From: Brachypodium distachyon
Taxonomy: Eukaryota; Streptophyta; Magnoliopsida; Poales; Poaceae
NCBI RefSeq assembly: GCF_000005505.3
Contig: NC_016131.3
Span: 1,984,001-2,048,000 of the forward strand
DNA: 64,000 bases
Reading direction: 5' to 3'
Below the pieces are notes generated by a model. The model saw only the letters and a program-made list of their open reading frames with translations, had not been told where the DNA came from and did not search any database. Below, in pieces: positions 45,801 to 55,417 of the stretch. Each line of letters begins with the position of its first letter. Within the stretch, counting starts at the first letter, position 1. The translations under genes were made by a program, and so were the position numbers.

Positions 45801-47841
45801 TATTCTATCATCTAAGCTAAGTAGCAGTGTGCTAAGTACTCCCTCCGTTTCATAATTCTTGTCTTTGTAAAGAAATAATTTCTCAACTCTGAAGTATTGT
45901 TTTTGTTCTACTTAGCTGCCTGTATGACATGGGAACTGGCGGAATCAGGCAAAGGTTTCATCACATCTCTTGTCAACAGAAATGATATGGTGCCAGCATT
46001 TTCGAAAGTTGCCTTTGAGAGCCTGCGATCTGAGGTATTCTGATGGGTGATGGGCAGAGTCGTGTACAGCAACATACAAAAAAATTGTTGCACAGACATG
46101 GAATTATTTTGCTGTTGACACAAGACAAAAACACTAAAATATTTCACAAGTAACACACTGCTATCACTGCTATCCCGTAATATTTCAGTATATATTACAT
46201 GTGTTTTCCTTCTTTTTGAAAATATGCTATACTTATTGATATTCTGATGTAGCAAAGGTTTAACAACAACTGAAATATGGAACTCATTTTCATCGGCAAT
46301 CTACATTGTATGATTACCTTCTGTCCACCTGGTTTCGTTACCAGATAACCTTACTAATTCATAGAAAGCAACGTTGGCCATGAATAATGACATCCAATTC
46401 CCCACAATTCATCAATGTAATTTTTCTTGTCTCATTGCTGCAGGTAATGGTATCATCAAAGCTGGATGATCTGCAGGATCAAGATCACCTTAGTTTGTTC
46501 GCGAAAATAAGTCAGCGTGTAGCTTTAGCAAAGTCTCACATGCTGTCCATCTCTCATTCAGTGGGCAAGACTGCAGATTCTGACCCTAGCATTTCTGAGG
46601 TAACTTAAACTACTTCCTACGTCCAACAAAGGATGTCTCAACTTTGACTAAATTTGAATGCATCTATACACTAAGTCATGTCTAGATACATTCAAATTTT
46701 GACAAACTTGAGACATCTTTTGTTGGACGGAGGGAGTACATGGTTTCGTCTATGGGAACTTACACTAACTCAAGGATAATTTCACATGCGAAATTTGGGG
46801 AACTTATTTAGATCTTTTTGAAGCAATTTCTGTAGTCTAGCACAAGTATCAGTTTGATGAACAAGTGGTTTTATTATACTAGTGACAGTTGGTATCCACT
46901 GGTTCTGTCTGGTACCCCGTCCCAATCAGCACTGATACCACTAACAGCAGTGGGCCTGTAACACTGCTGTTTTTTATTTAGCATTCGGTAGGTTTTGTGC
47001 CGATACTTATCCTTTTGTTGACAATGCAAGCTTTCCGAATTATTGGCGGTGCTTGACCTAATAATTTGCACCATAGTACCATACACACTTCTGCTCCTGT
47101 CTGAGTTTCTTCAGGTTTCAGGAGGCCCTATTTACCAACGTACTAAACAAACTAGTGTAGTGTAGTGTACCGATCAAATTCAGTTAGCGCTAGTGTTATA
47201 GCATGGCCACTCTGTTTTGACAATTTATTCTTTATGTCATGCAGCCCTTACTGAAACAAGCACCAGAAATCATAACGCCTGAAGCAAACAGGCTGAACAT
47301 TGACTGTAGCCAGCAACGTGCAGATGTAGCGGCAAATCTAGAACATGACTTTTCAGCCGTATCTGTCGCCACTTCTGAAGAAAGGATCATACTGGTTGAC
47401 AAGGACGATTTTGCCAGTGCCAAAACTGTTACTGAATCATGCTGTGCATCACAAGGGGATGTAGATAGTAACCAAGTATTGGACACCGAAGAAGCATCCT
47501 TGGAAACAAAGGAAGAAGCACCTTCCCTGACGCAGAATGGTGCTGGTAAAGAGAAGCAAAAAGAACCACCATCTGGTCCCGGCTCGCGCCAACTTTTCCC
47601 TCCCGGCAGAATCATTCATATGGTCGCGCAGCTCCCGCTGGAACCGAATCCTGGTGAAGGCACCAGCAGCAACGAGATCGTGAGCATCTACGAGACGCCG
47701 AGAGATTTGTACAGCAAAATAAGGCTTGCCCCAAACATGATAGACGAACATTACATGACTAGTTACATAAGCACAATGGAGTCGTTGTTGGAACAGCTTC
47801 AGAGCGAGGATACTGTAAGTACAGCACCAAATGATTTGTGA
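42850..47841 (+). CDS. class 3 lipase (DAG-lipase-like, calmodulin-binding heat-shock protein type)
   Basis: Seven exons (42850-43185, 44244-44435, 44545-44817, 45390-45492, 45916-46034, 46444-46599, 47245-47841) join to 591 residues. A hydrophobic stretch near the N-terminus (about 5-27) could anchor it in a membrane. The alpha/beta-hydrolase core includes FAIVRDQNSKCFLLFIRGA, YGMLAAARWIA and the nucleophile elbow VIGHSMGAGIGA (Ser272). Asp325 in NRNDMVPAFS and His562 in IDEHYMTSYI are the likely other triad members. The family hydrolyses glycerolipid esters. Plant relatives are annotated as sn1-specific diacylglycerol lipase-like or calmodulin-binding heat-shock proteins; substrate is not shown here. 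The ATG at 42850 was chosen over one 49 codons upstream because the extra segment is leader-like. Introns contain two Stowaway elements. Confidence 0.9.
43435..43623. repeat. 33-bp direct repeat in lipase intron 1
   Basis: Identical 33-mers beginning TATTTTAAATTCGGGGAAAG lie at 43435-43467 and 43591-43623. Their upstream flanks also share GGTTAAAT-TAC, while the downstream flanks do not. The origin is unclear; it may be a local duplication. Confidence 0.85.
43911..44023. mobile_element. Stowaway MITE in lipase intron 1
   Basis: Termini CTCCCTCTGATCCTAAATT and its inverted copy AATTTAGGATCGGAGGGAG enclose 113 bp, flanked on both sides by the TA target duplication (43909-43910, 44024-44025). 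Confidence 0.92.
45840..45915. mobile_element. Stowaway terminus relic in lipase intron 4
   Basis: CTCCCTCCGTTTCATAATTC starts at about 45840 after a TA. No inverted partner exists before the exon at 45916, so only one arm remains. Confidence 0.5.
46613..46736. mobile_element. Stowaway MITE in lipase intron 6
   Basis: Left end CTTCCTACGTCCAACAAAGG and right end TTGTTGGACGGAGGGAG are inverted, with inner arms GATGTCTCAA and TTGAGACATC. TA flanks at 46611-46612 and 46737-46738. It inserted just after the donor of exon 6. Confidence 0.9.
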
Positions 47842-48188
47842 AAACTATTTGTTGAACTCGGTTACGGTTATCCAATTCTTTTATGTCAATGGAAATATAC
47901 ATAGTTTGGATGAACACAAATTGAGCCTAACAGAAATCTTGATCTGCCCTGTATGTTGACACCTGCCTGTGTTATTTTTTTATTTTTAATACTGTAGCTA
48001 AATTTAGCCGGTCAATGCTGAGACCCTTTCGTTGACCGGGTGACGTGGACGCCGTCCGTACGCTCGGCATATGCAGCTGTAAACACGCTTAGCCTCACGC
48101 TCTATAACGACACCTCCAAATGCTCCATCAGAACAAAGGAATTCCATTACAGGAGTTCTCATTCCTAATCACGCCAAGGATCACAGAG

Positions 48189-48812
48189 ATGGCCCGTCCT
48201 CTCGTGCTCCTCCTTGCCATTGCCGTCGCCGCCGTGTCGATCCCTCTCCGGTGCGCCGCCAACGGCGCGGTGACCACCGTGGAGGAGGCGTGCCGGCAGC
48301 ACACGAAGCACCCGGCGTTCTGCGTGCAGGCGCTGTCGTCGAAGCCGGCAGAGACAGAGACAGCGTCGCCGTCGGTGGCGGCGCTGGCGGCGGCGGCGGT
48401 GTCGCTGGCGGCGGAGAGCGGCGCGGCGGCGGTGTCCCTTGTGCGGGGCCTGGAGTCGGAGCCCGGCGGGATGCCGATGGAGTGCCTGGAGCGGTGCGTG
48501 GGCAAGTTCCAGGCCGCCGTGGCCGAGCTCACCCGGTCCAGGGCGGCGCTTCTGGGCCTGGCAGAGCACAGCCAGGGAGGCTATGTCTCGGCGGCGGACG
48601 TGGCGCGCGTGAAAGGGTGGGTGAAGGCGGCCAGGGCGGACGGCGACACGTGCCTGGACGGCTGCCGCACCGCCGAGGGCGCCGCCGACCCGTCCATCGT
48701 GCACCGGATCGCCGAGCTCCGCAAGCTCTGCTCCGTCGCGCTCTCCCTCACCGCCGCCGCCGCCGACGCGCACCACCGCCTGCTGCCGAGGCCTTACCCT
48801 GCAGCCGCGTGA
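48189..48812 (+). CDS. PMEI-domain secreted protein 1
   Basis: Single-exon frame of 207 residues. A signal peptide is clear (ARPLVLLLAIAVAAVS, cleavage near residues 24-26). The PMEI-fold helical hairpin comes next, EEACRQHTKHPAFCVQAL, then CLERCVGKFQAAVAEL and DTCLDGCRTAEG, and a terminal helix with one more Cys (KLCSVALSL). The fold inhibits pectin methylesterases or invertases in the cell wall, but this protein is divergent and the target is unknown. Compared with the canonical four-cysteine pattern it has an extra Cys before C3 and one after C4, shared with the other three members of this cluster. An in-frame upstream ATG at 48120 would place the signal peptide internally, so 48189 was preferred. 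Confidence 0.85.
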   Translation: MARPLVLLLAIAVAAVSIPLRCAANGAVTTVEEACRQHTKHPAFCVQALSSKPAETETASPSVAALAAAAVSLAAESGAAAVSLVRGLESEPGGMPMECLERCVGKFQAAVAELTRSRAALLGLAEHSQGGYVSAADVARVKGWVKAARADGDTCLDGCRTAEGAADPSIVHRIAELRKLCSVALSLTAAAADAHHRLLPRPYPAAA

Positions 48813-49157
48813 GAAATATACTGATACCGGAAAATTGCACTCGTAATGTGTGATGCAATGTTGTTGCGTTTGTAAATCTGCTGGGAATATGCGCGAGAAA
48901 ACATTCTCTCCCGACATTCCCCTCCCTGTTCTGTTCCTCCTCCATCCCGTTCTTCTAGCTGGGCGGGCATGACCTGCTTCAGCACATCCTCCTCTGACTC
49001 TGTCGGAATCCAAAGCAATATCTGTGTAATCTAGCCCATTGATCGGATTTTTTCCTGATACAGAATCTGTAGCAATATCAGAATCTGACTGTGTCACTAT
49101 TAGGTTAAATGGAGAGAGATCCTGCTAGGGTCAATATGTGTCACAAAAACCAAACTA

Positions 49158-49253
49158 CTCCCTCCGTCCAACAAAAAGATGTCTGAAGTTTGTCGTGTAT
49201 AGATGCATTCAAATTTAATCAAAGTTGAGGCATCTTTTGTTGGACGGTGGAAG
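49158..49253. mobile_element. Stowaway MITE
   Basis: Ends CTCCCTCCGTCCAACAAAAAG and CTTTTGTTGGACGGTGGAAG are near-perfect inverted repeats, with TA at 49156-49157 and 49254-49255. It belongs to the same subfamily as the copy in lipase intron 6. Confidence 0.9.
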
Positions 49254-49441
49254 TAGGAGATTAAAAAAAAAATCAAGTTCACTCTTATATATTATTATAA
49301 TGGGCTATTAATGCATTGAGACGATAAAAAATATACCCAAGCTTCTTTAACGACATGACATCAAGGGGCTGTCGAGACATCAAACATGCACACAACCAAA
49401 CTATTACATAAAAAAGACATGTAATCCGCGCATCTCCATAT

Positions 49442-50808
49442 CTAGAGAGCTTTGGAGTGCACATATGGGATCGCTGTCAGCTGCAAGTCGTACCTCCTAC
49501 ACATGTTGATCCCAAACTTTTCCGACATGTCGAGCGACTCCGAGCTAACGCCATACGAAATCGCCCGATCAAAATGGTACAAAAGGTTGGCCAATGTGAT
49601 CTCAACGGTGGACATACCAAATAACATTTCAGGGCACTGCCGTCGACCGGCTCCGAAGGGGGTGAACTCAAAATGTGTCCCCTTGTAATCTATGTTGCCA
49701 TTCTCGAACCTCTCTGGCTCAAAAGCTTCGGGAGCATCCCAATACCTAGTATCCCGTGAAATCGCGAATACATTAACATTTACATCGGTGCCCTTGGGAA
49801 TTTTATAGCCCATAATTTCACAATCTTCTCTGGCCCTTCATGGGAGCAGAGGAGCAGGAGGATGCAGCCTTAAGACCTCCTTGATGACCATTCGCATGTA
49901 GTGGAGGTCACCAAGATCATTATTGGTGATGACACCTCCCTGTTGACCCAAAACTTTTCGGACCTCTAGTTGTGCCTTGGCCATAGCTCGAGGGTTTTTC
50001 ACGAGCTCCGACATAGCCCACTCTATAGTTATTCTGGAGGTCTCGGTGGCACCTGCGAACACGTCCTGAAAACAACGGCCGCCATGTCGTACAACTAATG
50101 TGAACATATAAGTAACAACAGAAAAGAAGTACTCCATATGTTCTCGTGTGCATAAGATGTTCTGGTTTTATCCTAAGTCTATCTTCTTAAAGCTAAGTTT
50201 GACGAAGTTTATAATAAGATGTATGAATATATATATATATAATATCAAATAAGTATATACGCTGAAAAAGGAGTCGAGGGATTAAATAATGAAACAAAAT
50301 GTACACAGTGTACCCTAAGAAATTAAGCAAGCACGCAGCAGATCAAAATGCATATATAGGATATCCTAAGAAAGTAAGTAGATGAAACAAACTGCAATTG
50401 AAAGCTTGGAACAATGAATAGCGAATCAGTAACACTCACATAGATGATGACGCCAATTGCCTCTGAAGCGAGAGGGAAGGCCAAGGAGTCCTCCTCCTCC
50501 TGCAGCCTGAGCAGCACGTCCAGGAAATCCTCCTCGTGGGAGGAGCCTGCAGTAGCACGCACCTCCTCCTTGCGCTGAAGGATGATGCCTTGGATGATCC
50601 GCCGGATGCGGCCGTAGCTCCTCCTCATCCGGCGCTCGCCGGACCCGAGCAGCCGCACCAGCTTCCACGACGGGAACAGGTCGACGAGGGAGAAGCCGCT
50701 CACCAACGCAGTGACCTTCTCCAGCTCCCGTAGGTACTCCCTCTGCTTCACGCACCTGCCCGGCCCGAACACCGCTCGCGCGATGATGTCGTTGGCCAGC
50801 GCCGAGAA
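49442..50808 (-). pseudogene. 5'-truncated CYP71-clan cytochrome P450 pseudogene
   Basis: Two exons remain: 50440-50808 and 49442-50065, with the usual CYP71 intron before the I-helix. Recognisable parts are NDIIARAVFGPGR, the I-helix FAGATETSRITIEWAMSEL, the K-helix KEVLRLHPPAPLL (ExxR), the PERF segment EAFEPERF and the haem loop FTPFGAGRRQCPEM with the cysteine ligand. Homology begins abruptly at 50808, so the membrane anchor and the first ~170 residues are gone. An in-frame TGA at 49838-49840 interrupts the chain after PLLP, where functional enzymes have an arginine, probably CGA to TGA. The intron contains an old Stowaway copy. It cannot make an active enzyme. Confidence 0.88.
50131..50290. 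mobile_element. degenerate Stowaway-type fragment in the P450 intron
   Basis: ACTCCATATGTTCTCGTG, then a TAAGTTTGACGAAGTTTATAA core typical of common grass elements, and an (AT)n run at about 50228-50242. No intact right end was found. Confidence 0.45.
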
Positions 50809-51511
50809 CTATTAGTAGTATGCAGCAAAGGGCATGCGAGGATACGGGTTGATATTTAATCTAGGCACATGGATCATGGATGAGACCACGTTGGGGATAA
50901 AGCTGCATCTTTAATGGTGTATTGGTTCAGGTACGGAGTTCAGAGTGACGAAGGATTCCATTCACTGAACATTTCTCAATGTGGTTCAACTGTTGAGAAC
51001 ATTTCAATGTGGTTCAACTGTTGATCTAAGGGATAGGATTTCGTAGATCCATAGGGAGTGGTTGAGGATACCTCTTTACTCTTTATGACAAAAATCTGTT
51101 ATATTATGGTCCATCACGAGGCAAATGCCTTGAAAAAATAACACGAACCCAAATGCAAATGTTATCCTTGTTTCGTTTTGAACCGTCTGATCAGACCGCA
51201 GTCAAAATATTAGTGCTGGGGTACAATTCCCCTATATAGGTAGACTCTCATCCTACATGCCAACGATAAAGTTGGCAAAATCCTTGATGGTCAAAGGCAA
51301 CATCATTCATCAAGTAGAAGAAAAAGGATGGATGTGATGTGAAGGCATTTTTTGGGTGCATTTACGTCTGTGCCACTACCAAAGTCCGAATTACGCCTGT
51401 GCCACTGGAAACTCGAAAGTCGAGACCACGCCAACAATGCACGCGAACAATTTTTAAAATCCTCTTAGCCACTGTAAAACCCATCGAGTGAAATCTTTTG
51501 TCCAATAAAAC
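50809..51511. other. no gene seen; P450 upstream scar
   Basis: AT-rich sequence lying where the missing P450 N-terminus would be. A short duplicated stretch, CAATGTGGTTCAACTGTTGA, occurs at about 50979 and 51003. Nothing P450-like is recognisable. Confidence 0.4.
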
Positions 51512-52417
51512 TCCACACAGTGACCGCACTGTTCATGGTGATATCACTGGCGGGTCTTGGATTCACGCTCTTAGGGGCAAGATCTCCAATGCATTGCAAC
51601 TTGATGAGTTTGTCTCACTTTGGTTGAGGCTTCAAGGTGTGGTTCTGCTGCCAGACACCTCTGATTCCATCTCCTGGCGTTGGACCTTCCATAGAAATTA
51701 CACCTCCAGCTCAGCATACAAGGCCCACTTCCTTGGCTCCATTCAAGCCCAACACACCAATATGGTTTGGAAGGCCAAGACTGAAAATAAGTGCAAATTA
51801 TTCGCTTGGCTCCTTGCTCAGAACAAGATTCTCACCGCTGATAACCTTGCCATTAGGGGCTGGCCACACACTCCAAGTTGTTCTCTTTGCAATGAGCCCC
51901 ACGAGACAGGGACCCATATTTTCCTTCGTTGCCCCTTCGCTCGCCAAGTGTGGGGAAATGTTCTGGACCACTACAACTTCAATATCCTACAGCTGGTCAA
52001 GCCCACCGATTACGACGACACTCTCGCTTGGTGGATTCAAGCCTCTAAGGAAATTGACAAGAACAAAAGAAGTGATTTTAACGGTGTGGCCGTTTACATG
52101 ATGTGGAACATTTGGAAGGAGCGCAACCGGCGTATCTTTCAGGCAGTGGCCGTCCCTGTCTTCGTCGTCGCTTCTCTAGCGCGTCACGCTATTGATGCTC
52201 ATAGACTTGCTTTTTGTCTATTGAACGCGTCGTGAGGCTTTTTTTGCCTTGTCGGACAACTGTGCTTGGTCCGATGGGGTGGTTCGCTTTCTCTTTTTGT
52301 TTGGCCTTCTTCGTGTTGTTTTGACCTCGGTGTATTGTATACATACTTGGTTTCTCTCTTCTAATATTGCATGGCAGAGCTCCTGCCTTTCTCGGCAAAA
52401 AAAAAATTCCACACAGT
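51512..52417 (+). mobile_element. 5'-truncated LINE (zf-RVT region) with target-site duplication
   Basis: The insertion runs from 51522 to 52407 and is bracketed by the 10-bp duplication TCCACACAGT (51512-51521 and 52408-52417). It ends in an A tail (52397-52406). The open frame from about 51522 to 52235 encodes the ORF2 C-terminus, including ISWRWTFHRNYTSSSAY and the zf-RVT finger KCKLFAWLLAQNKILTADNL ... CSLCNEPHETGTHIFLRCP, then WNIWKERNRRIFQ. Reverse-transcriptase palm and endonuclease are missing, as in most dead-on-arrival LINE copies. The frame is undamaged, so the insertion is fairly young. Confidence 0.92.
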
Positions 52418-52698
52418 ATATTGGGGATCTGCCGGCCAGTACTTTCAAAGATGTGCTTTTTGTGAAATTTGTACTAGGCGAGGAAAGGGAATGCCACCAT
52501 ACGAAACGGAAAGGCCGCCGGTTTGTGCGCCGACTTAACTGGATCCGGCGAGTCTCGACGCTCGATCGATGCATGCAGAACCACGTTCACAAAACGCTCC
52601 CGACCACACGCCCCGACGAGCGGCCTTATTTACCCATCATGCCTGCCTGCAAGCAAGCAATCCAGCCCTGCCACTACGTACAACCTTCGTGGCGTACA

Positions 52699-52706
52699 TA
52701 TATAAG
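52699..52706 (+). promoter_or_regulatory. TATA box of PMEI gene 2
   Basis: TATATAAG about 60 bp before the start codon at 52765. It lies only about 280 bp after the LINE insertion, so that LINE sits in the distal promoter. Confidence 0.6.
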
Positions 52707-52764
52707 TTGCATATATTCCCCTCAAATCCTCAATCACCTAGCTTAGCTCGCCAGCCGATCGACC

Positions 52765-53400
52765 ATGGCCACGCGCCGCACCACGAGCGGCACCTTCTTC
52801 TTCTTCCTCCTCCCCCTCATCCTCGCCGCCGCCGCCGCCGCAACGATCGTCAAAGAAGCCGCCACGGTCGACATCAACGCCATCTGCTCCAAGACGTCCC
52901 ACCCGGACTTCTGCACCACGACGCTCTCCGCCATCCCGGAGACCAAAACCGCCGACGCCCGTGGGCTGGCGGAGATCGCGATCCGGGCGACGTCCCGGGT
53001 GGGCGCGACGGCGGGGGCCTACGCGCGGAAGGAGCTGGACATCGTCAAGGACAACGCGCTGTGGCAGTGCCTGGACGAGTGCGCCGAGGACATCGAGGAC
53101 GCCGTGGCGCACCTGGACGACTCCGAGGGCCAGATCGGCGACGCCAAGTACGACCTCGTCGCAAAGTACCTCGACGCCGCCGAGAAGGACCTCTGGTCCT
53201 GCGACGAGAGCTGCCGCGACACCCCGGCGTCCTCCGTCAAGACGACCGTGCTCGCCAAGAACACGGATTTCGAGAAGATGATGGCCGTCACCAACGAGCT
53301 TATCAAGATGACTGGCAAGGCCGCCGCCGCCGCTGCTGCCGATGGTCCTTCGTCTGAGCCTGCGTCCGCGCCCGAGCCGGCTGCTGCAGCCGTGCCTTGA
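52765..53400 (+). CDS. PMEI-domain secreted protein 2
   Basis: Single-exon frame of 211 residues. Signal peptide GTFFFFLLPLILAAAAAA, hairpin NAICSKTSHPDFCTTTLS, then ADARGLAEIAIRATSRVGAT, WQCLDECAEDIEDAVAHL and LWSCDESCRDTP, and a C-terminal helix TDFEKMMAVTNELIKMTG. The tail is alanine-rich with SEPASAPEPAAAAVP, a short AGP-like stretch. Cysteine layout is C-X7-C, CX3C, CX3C. It is the closest relative of PMEI gene 3 in this window (both share ADARGLAE.AIR and DAK.D/E blocks). The wall target is unknown. Confidence 0.87.
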   Translation: MATRRTTSGTFFFFLLPLILAAAAAATIVKEAATVDINAICSKTSHPDFCTTTLSAIPETKTADARGLAEIAIRATSRVGATAGAYARKELDIVKDNALWQCLDECAEDIEDAVAHLDDSEGQIGDAKYDLVAKYLDAAEKDLWSCDESCRDTPASSVKTTVLAKNTDFEKMMAVTNELIKMTGKAAAAAAADGPSSEPASAPEPAAAAVP

Positions 53401-53724
53401 GATCGATCCATAAGATTATGTGTTCGTGATAGTGACGAGCGTACCTATATTTGTGTGTTGTTGTTACTTGTCAGATAGGTTGGTTGTATTGCTGTAGTGC
53501 TTCTTCTTTTTCTGTTTTGTGGAAGAATTAATTGTTTGTTGCGAATAAATTGGTGGGTGAATATATATAGCGATCTCTTTAATCTGTCATCTTGTCTTGT
53601 TTCGAATTATAACAAGCTCTCCTGGCTCGTTTACGTGATTGATTGTTATAGCGAAAATTAACGTCCGCACATCCACATTACACACATTTGACCGAGGCAC
53701 CGATAAATCATACGGATAAAAGTA

Positions 53725-54008
53725 TATTTTTTGTCCTCAACTTGTTGAAAAGTATGAAAATGGTCTATCGACTTTCCCCCCGTTATATTTCCATTTTTCA
53801 TGCTCTAACAGTTGAAACCGGAGATCAATGGTTTCCTCACCCATCGAAAGCGGTATTAGTGCCAACATATAATTGTTTTGGCTCCATAATTGCCATGCCA
53901 ACCTGTCAAAGTGGCATCAATTTTCTTTTTAACCCCCGAGTCAATTTGTTTTCTATAAACTGATTTTTGTTTGTATCCATCGTTCCAACGGTTGAGGGAC
54001 AAAAAATA
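53725..54008. mobile_element. MITE with ~17-bp TIRs
   Basis: TATTTTTTGTCCTCAAC at 53725-53741 is inverted at 53991-54008 (GTTGAGGGACAAAAAATA), with one extra base. The spacing is ~285 bp. No coding content. Superfamily was not determined because a target duplication is not clear. Confidence 0.65.
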
Positions 54009-54739
54009 AAAAAAATTGAGGGGCCATCGTGGCTACTCTATGGAGTCAGCAGTTCTCGCAGCTCATCTTTTGGTCTTTTTCCATATCGATTCATCGTTGA
54101 AGCAACAATTTCACAACTTACTTTGCAAGGACGTGTCCCCGGCTATATGCCGTTCAATGATCCAAGGTTCTCACTGTTTAAGGTCGGCGGCTTGTGCAGC
54201 TTTTAAAAATCTATGGGGTTAGTCTATCTTGTGCAAGCATGGAGTTCTGAAATTTCATGAACGAATACACGAAGAAACGTCAAGATATATATGAAGGATG
54301 GATCATGATGGACTTTTTTAGTTTTATCATGGTCTTTCTTGTTTATGTTCGTTTTGATTGTTTGATCTACAATAATAATTTCTTCTATGAATCAATAAAG
54401 TCAGATCGTTGAATTAAAAAAAACTAAAAAGATACTTCCAATTTAATTTGGCTATTTTGGGCCGGGCAATTCCAGAGGCTGGTTTCCTCTCGGCCCACGC
54501 GCGCGCAAACGCACGCACCTGACGAGAACGGGCCTTCTCCTGCCACGAGCCCACGACGAACGAATTCAAAAAACGTTCCCCTAGAAATAAAACTAATTCG
54601 AAAACACGAGACCCCGCTGACACAAAACACTCCCAACCACACAATTGCCAAACACATGCATGCACATACCGTTCGCCCTCGCTCCCACTCATCTCTCCTC
54701 ACCACTCTCCGAAGAACACAACGAGCCGCGCCACCGATC

Positions 54740-55417
54740 ATGGCGGCTTGTCGCCGGAGCAGACCCACCGCCTCCCTCCTCCTCATGTCCCTCTTACTCT
54801 CCTCACCCATCGTCCTCGTCTCCGGCGGCCTCCCAGCAAAGGAAGCCTGCTTGAAATCCCCGGACCCAGCCTTCTGCGCCAAGTTCCTGGCATCAATCCC
54901 AGACTCCAAATCCGCCCCGGACGCGCGCGGGCTGGCCGAGCTCGCGATCCGGGCGGCAGCCAAGGCCGGCGCCGAGATGGGCTCCTCGGCGCGGGCGAAG
55001 CTTGACGCGGTCACCGTGAAGGGGCCCGAGTGGCTGTGCATGGACGCCTGCGTCGCCGACGTCGAGGAGGCCGTCTCCCGCCTCGACGTCGACAAGGGCA
55101 AAAAGTCCAGCAAGTCCAAGGCCATGGGGGACGCCAAGTTCGAAGATGCGCGGGACTACGTGGAGACGGCGGAGAGTGATGGGTTAACCTTCAACTGTGA
55201 TCTGTGCCGTGGGGGCCTGCCGGCACCCGTGCAGACGGGGCTGCTGCCCAAGGATAACGAGTTTCAGAAGATCATGGGGGTTCTTGGTGCGCTGCTTAAG
55301 CTCGTCCCCGGCGGGGGCGATGGGCCGTCGCCGGCGCCGGCACCGGGGCCGGAACCGGAACTTGGGCCCTCGTCGGGGCCGGCACCGGCACCGGCGCCCT
55401 CGTCGGAATCGGATTGA
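54740..55417 (+). CDS. PMEI-domain secreted protein 3 with AGP-like tail
   Basis: Single-exon frame of 225 residues from the ATG at 54740 (an upstream in-frame ATG at 54656 lacks a signal sequence directly behind it). Signal peptide ASLLLMSLLLSSPIVLVSGG, hairpin KEACLKSPDPAFCAKFLA, then DARGLAELAIRAAAKAGAEM, WLCMDACVADVEEAVSRLD, a lysine/serine insert KGKKSSKSKAMGD, TFNCDLCRGG, and the helix NEFQKIMGVLGALLKLV. The last ~40 residues are Pro/Ala/Gly/Ser-rich with repeated APAPGPEP and PAPAPAP motifs, which in plants are hydroxyproline and arabinogalactan addition sites. There is no GPI-anchor signal at the C-terminus (ends SSESD). CX3C then CX2C cysteines. Confidence 0.87.
   Translation: MAACRRSRPTASLLLMSLLLSSPIVLVSGGLPAKEACLKSPDPAFCAKFLASIPDSKSAPDARGLAELAIRAAAKAGAEMGSSARAKLDAVTVKGPEWLCMDACVADVEEAVSRLDVDKGKKSSKSKAMGDAKFEDARDYVETAESDGLTFNCDLCRGGLPAPVQTGLLPKDNEFQKIMGVLGALLKLVPGGGDGPSPAPAPGPEPELGPSSGPAPAPAPSSESD

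Noticed and set aside
47812..47830. GTAAGT near the end of the lipase gene as an additional donor
   Set aside because: The open frame continues through it to a stop 8 codons later and no following exon was recognisable.
48165..49097. 310-codon minus-strand open frame over PMEI gene 1
   Set aside because: It is antisense to a well-supported PMEI frame in GC-rich sequence; its peptide is low-complexity Arg/Gly/Ala without any domain.
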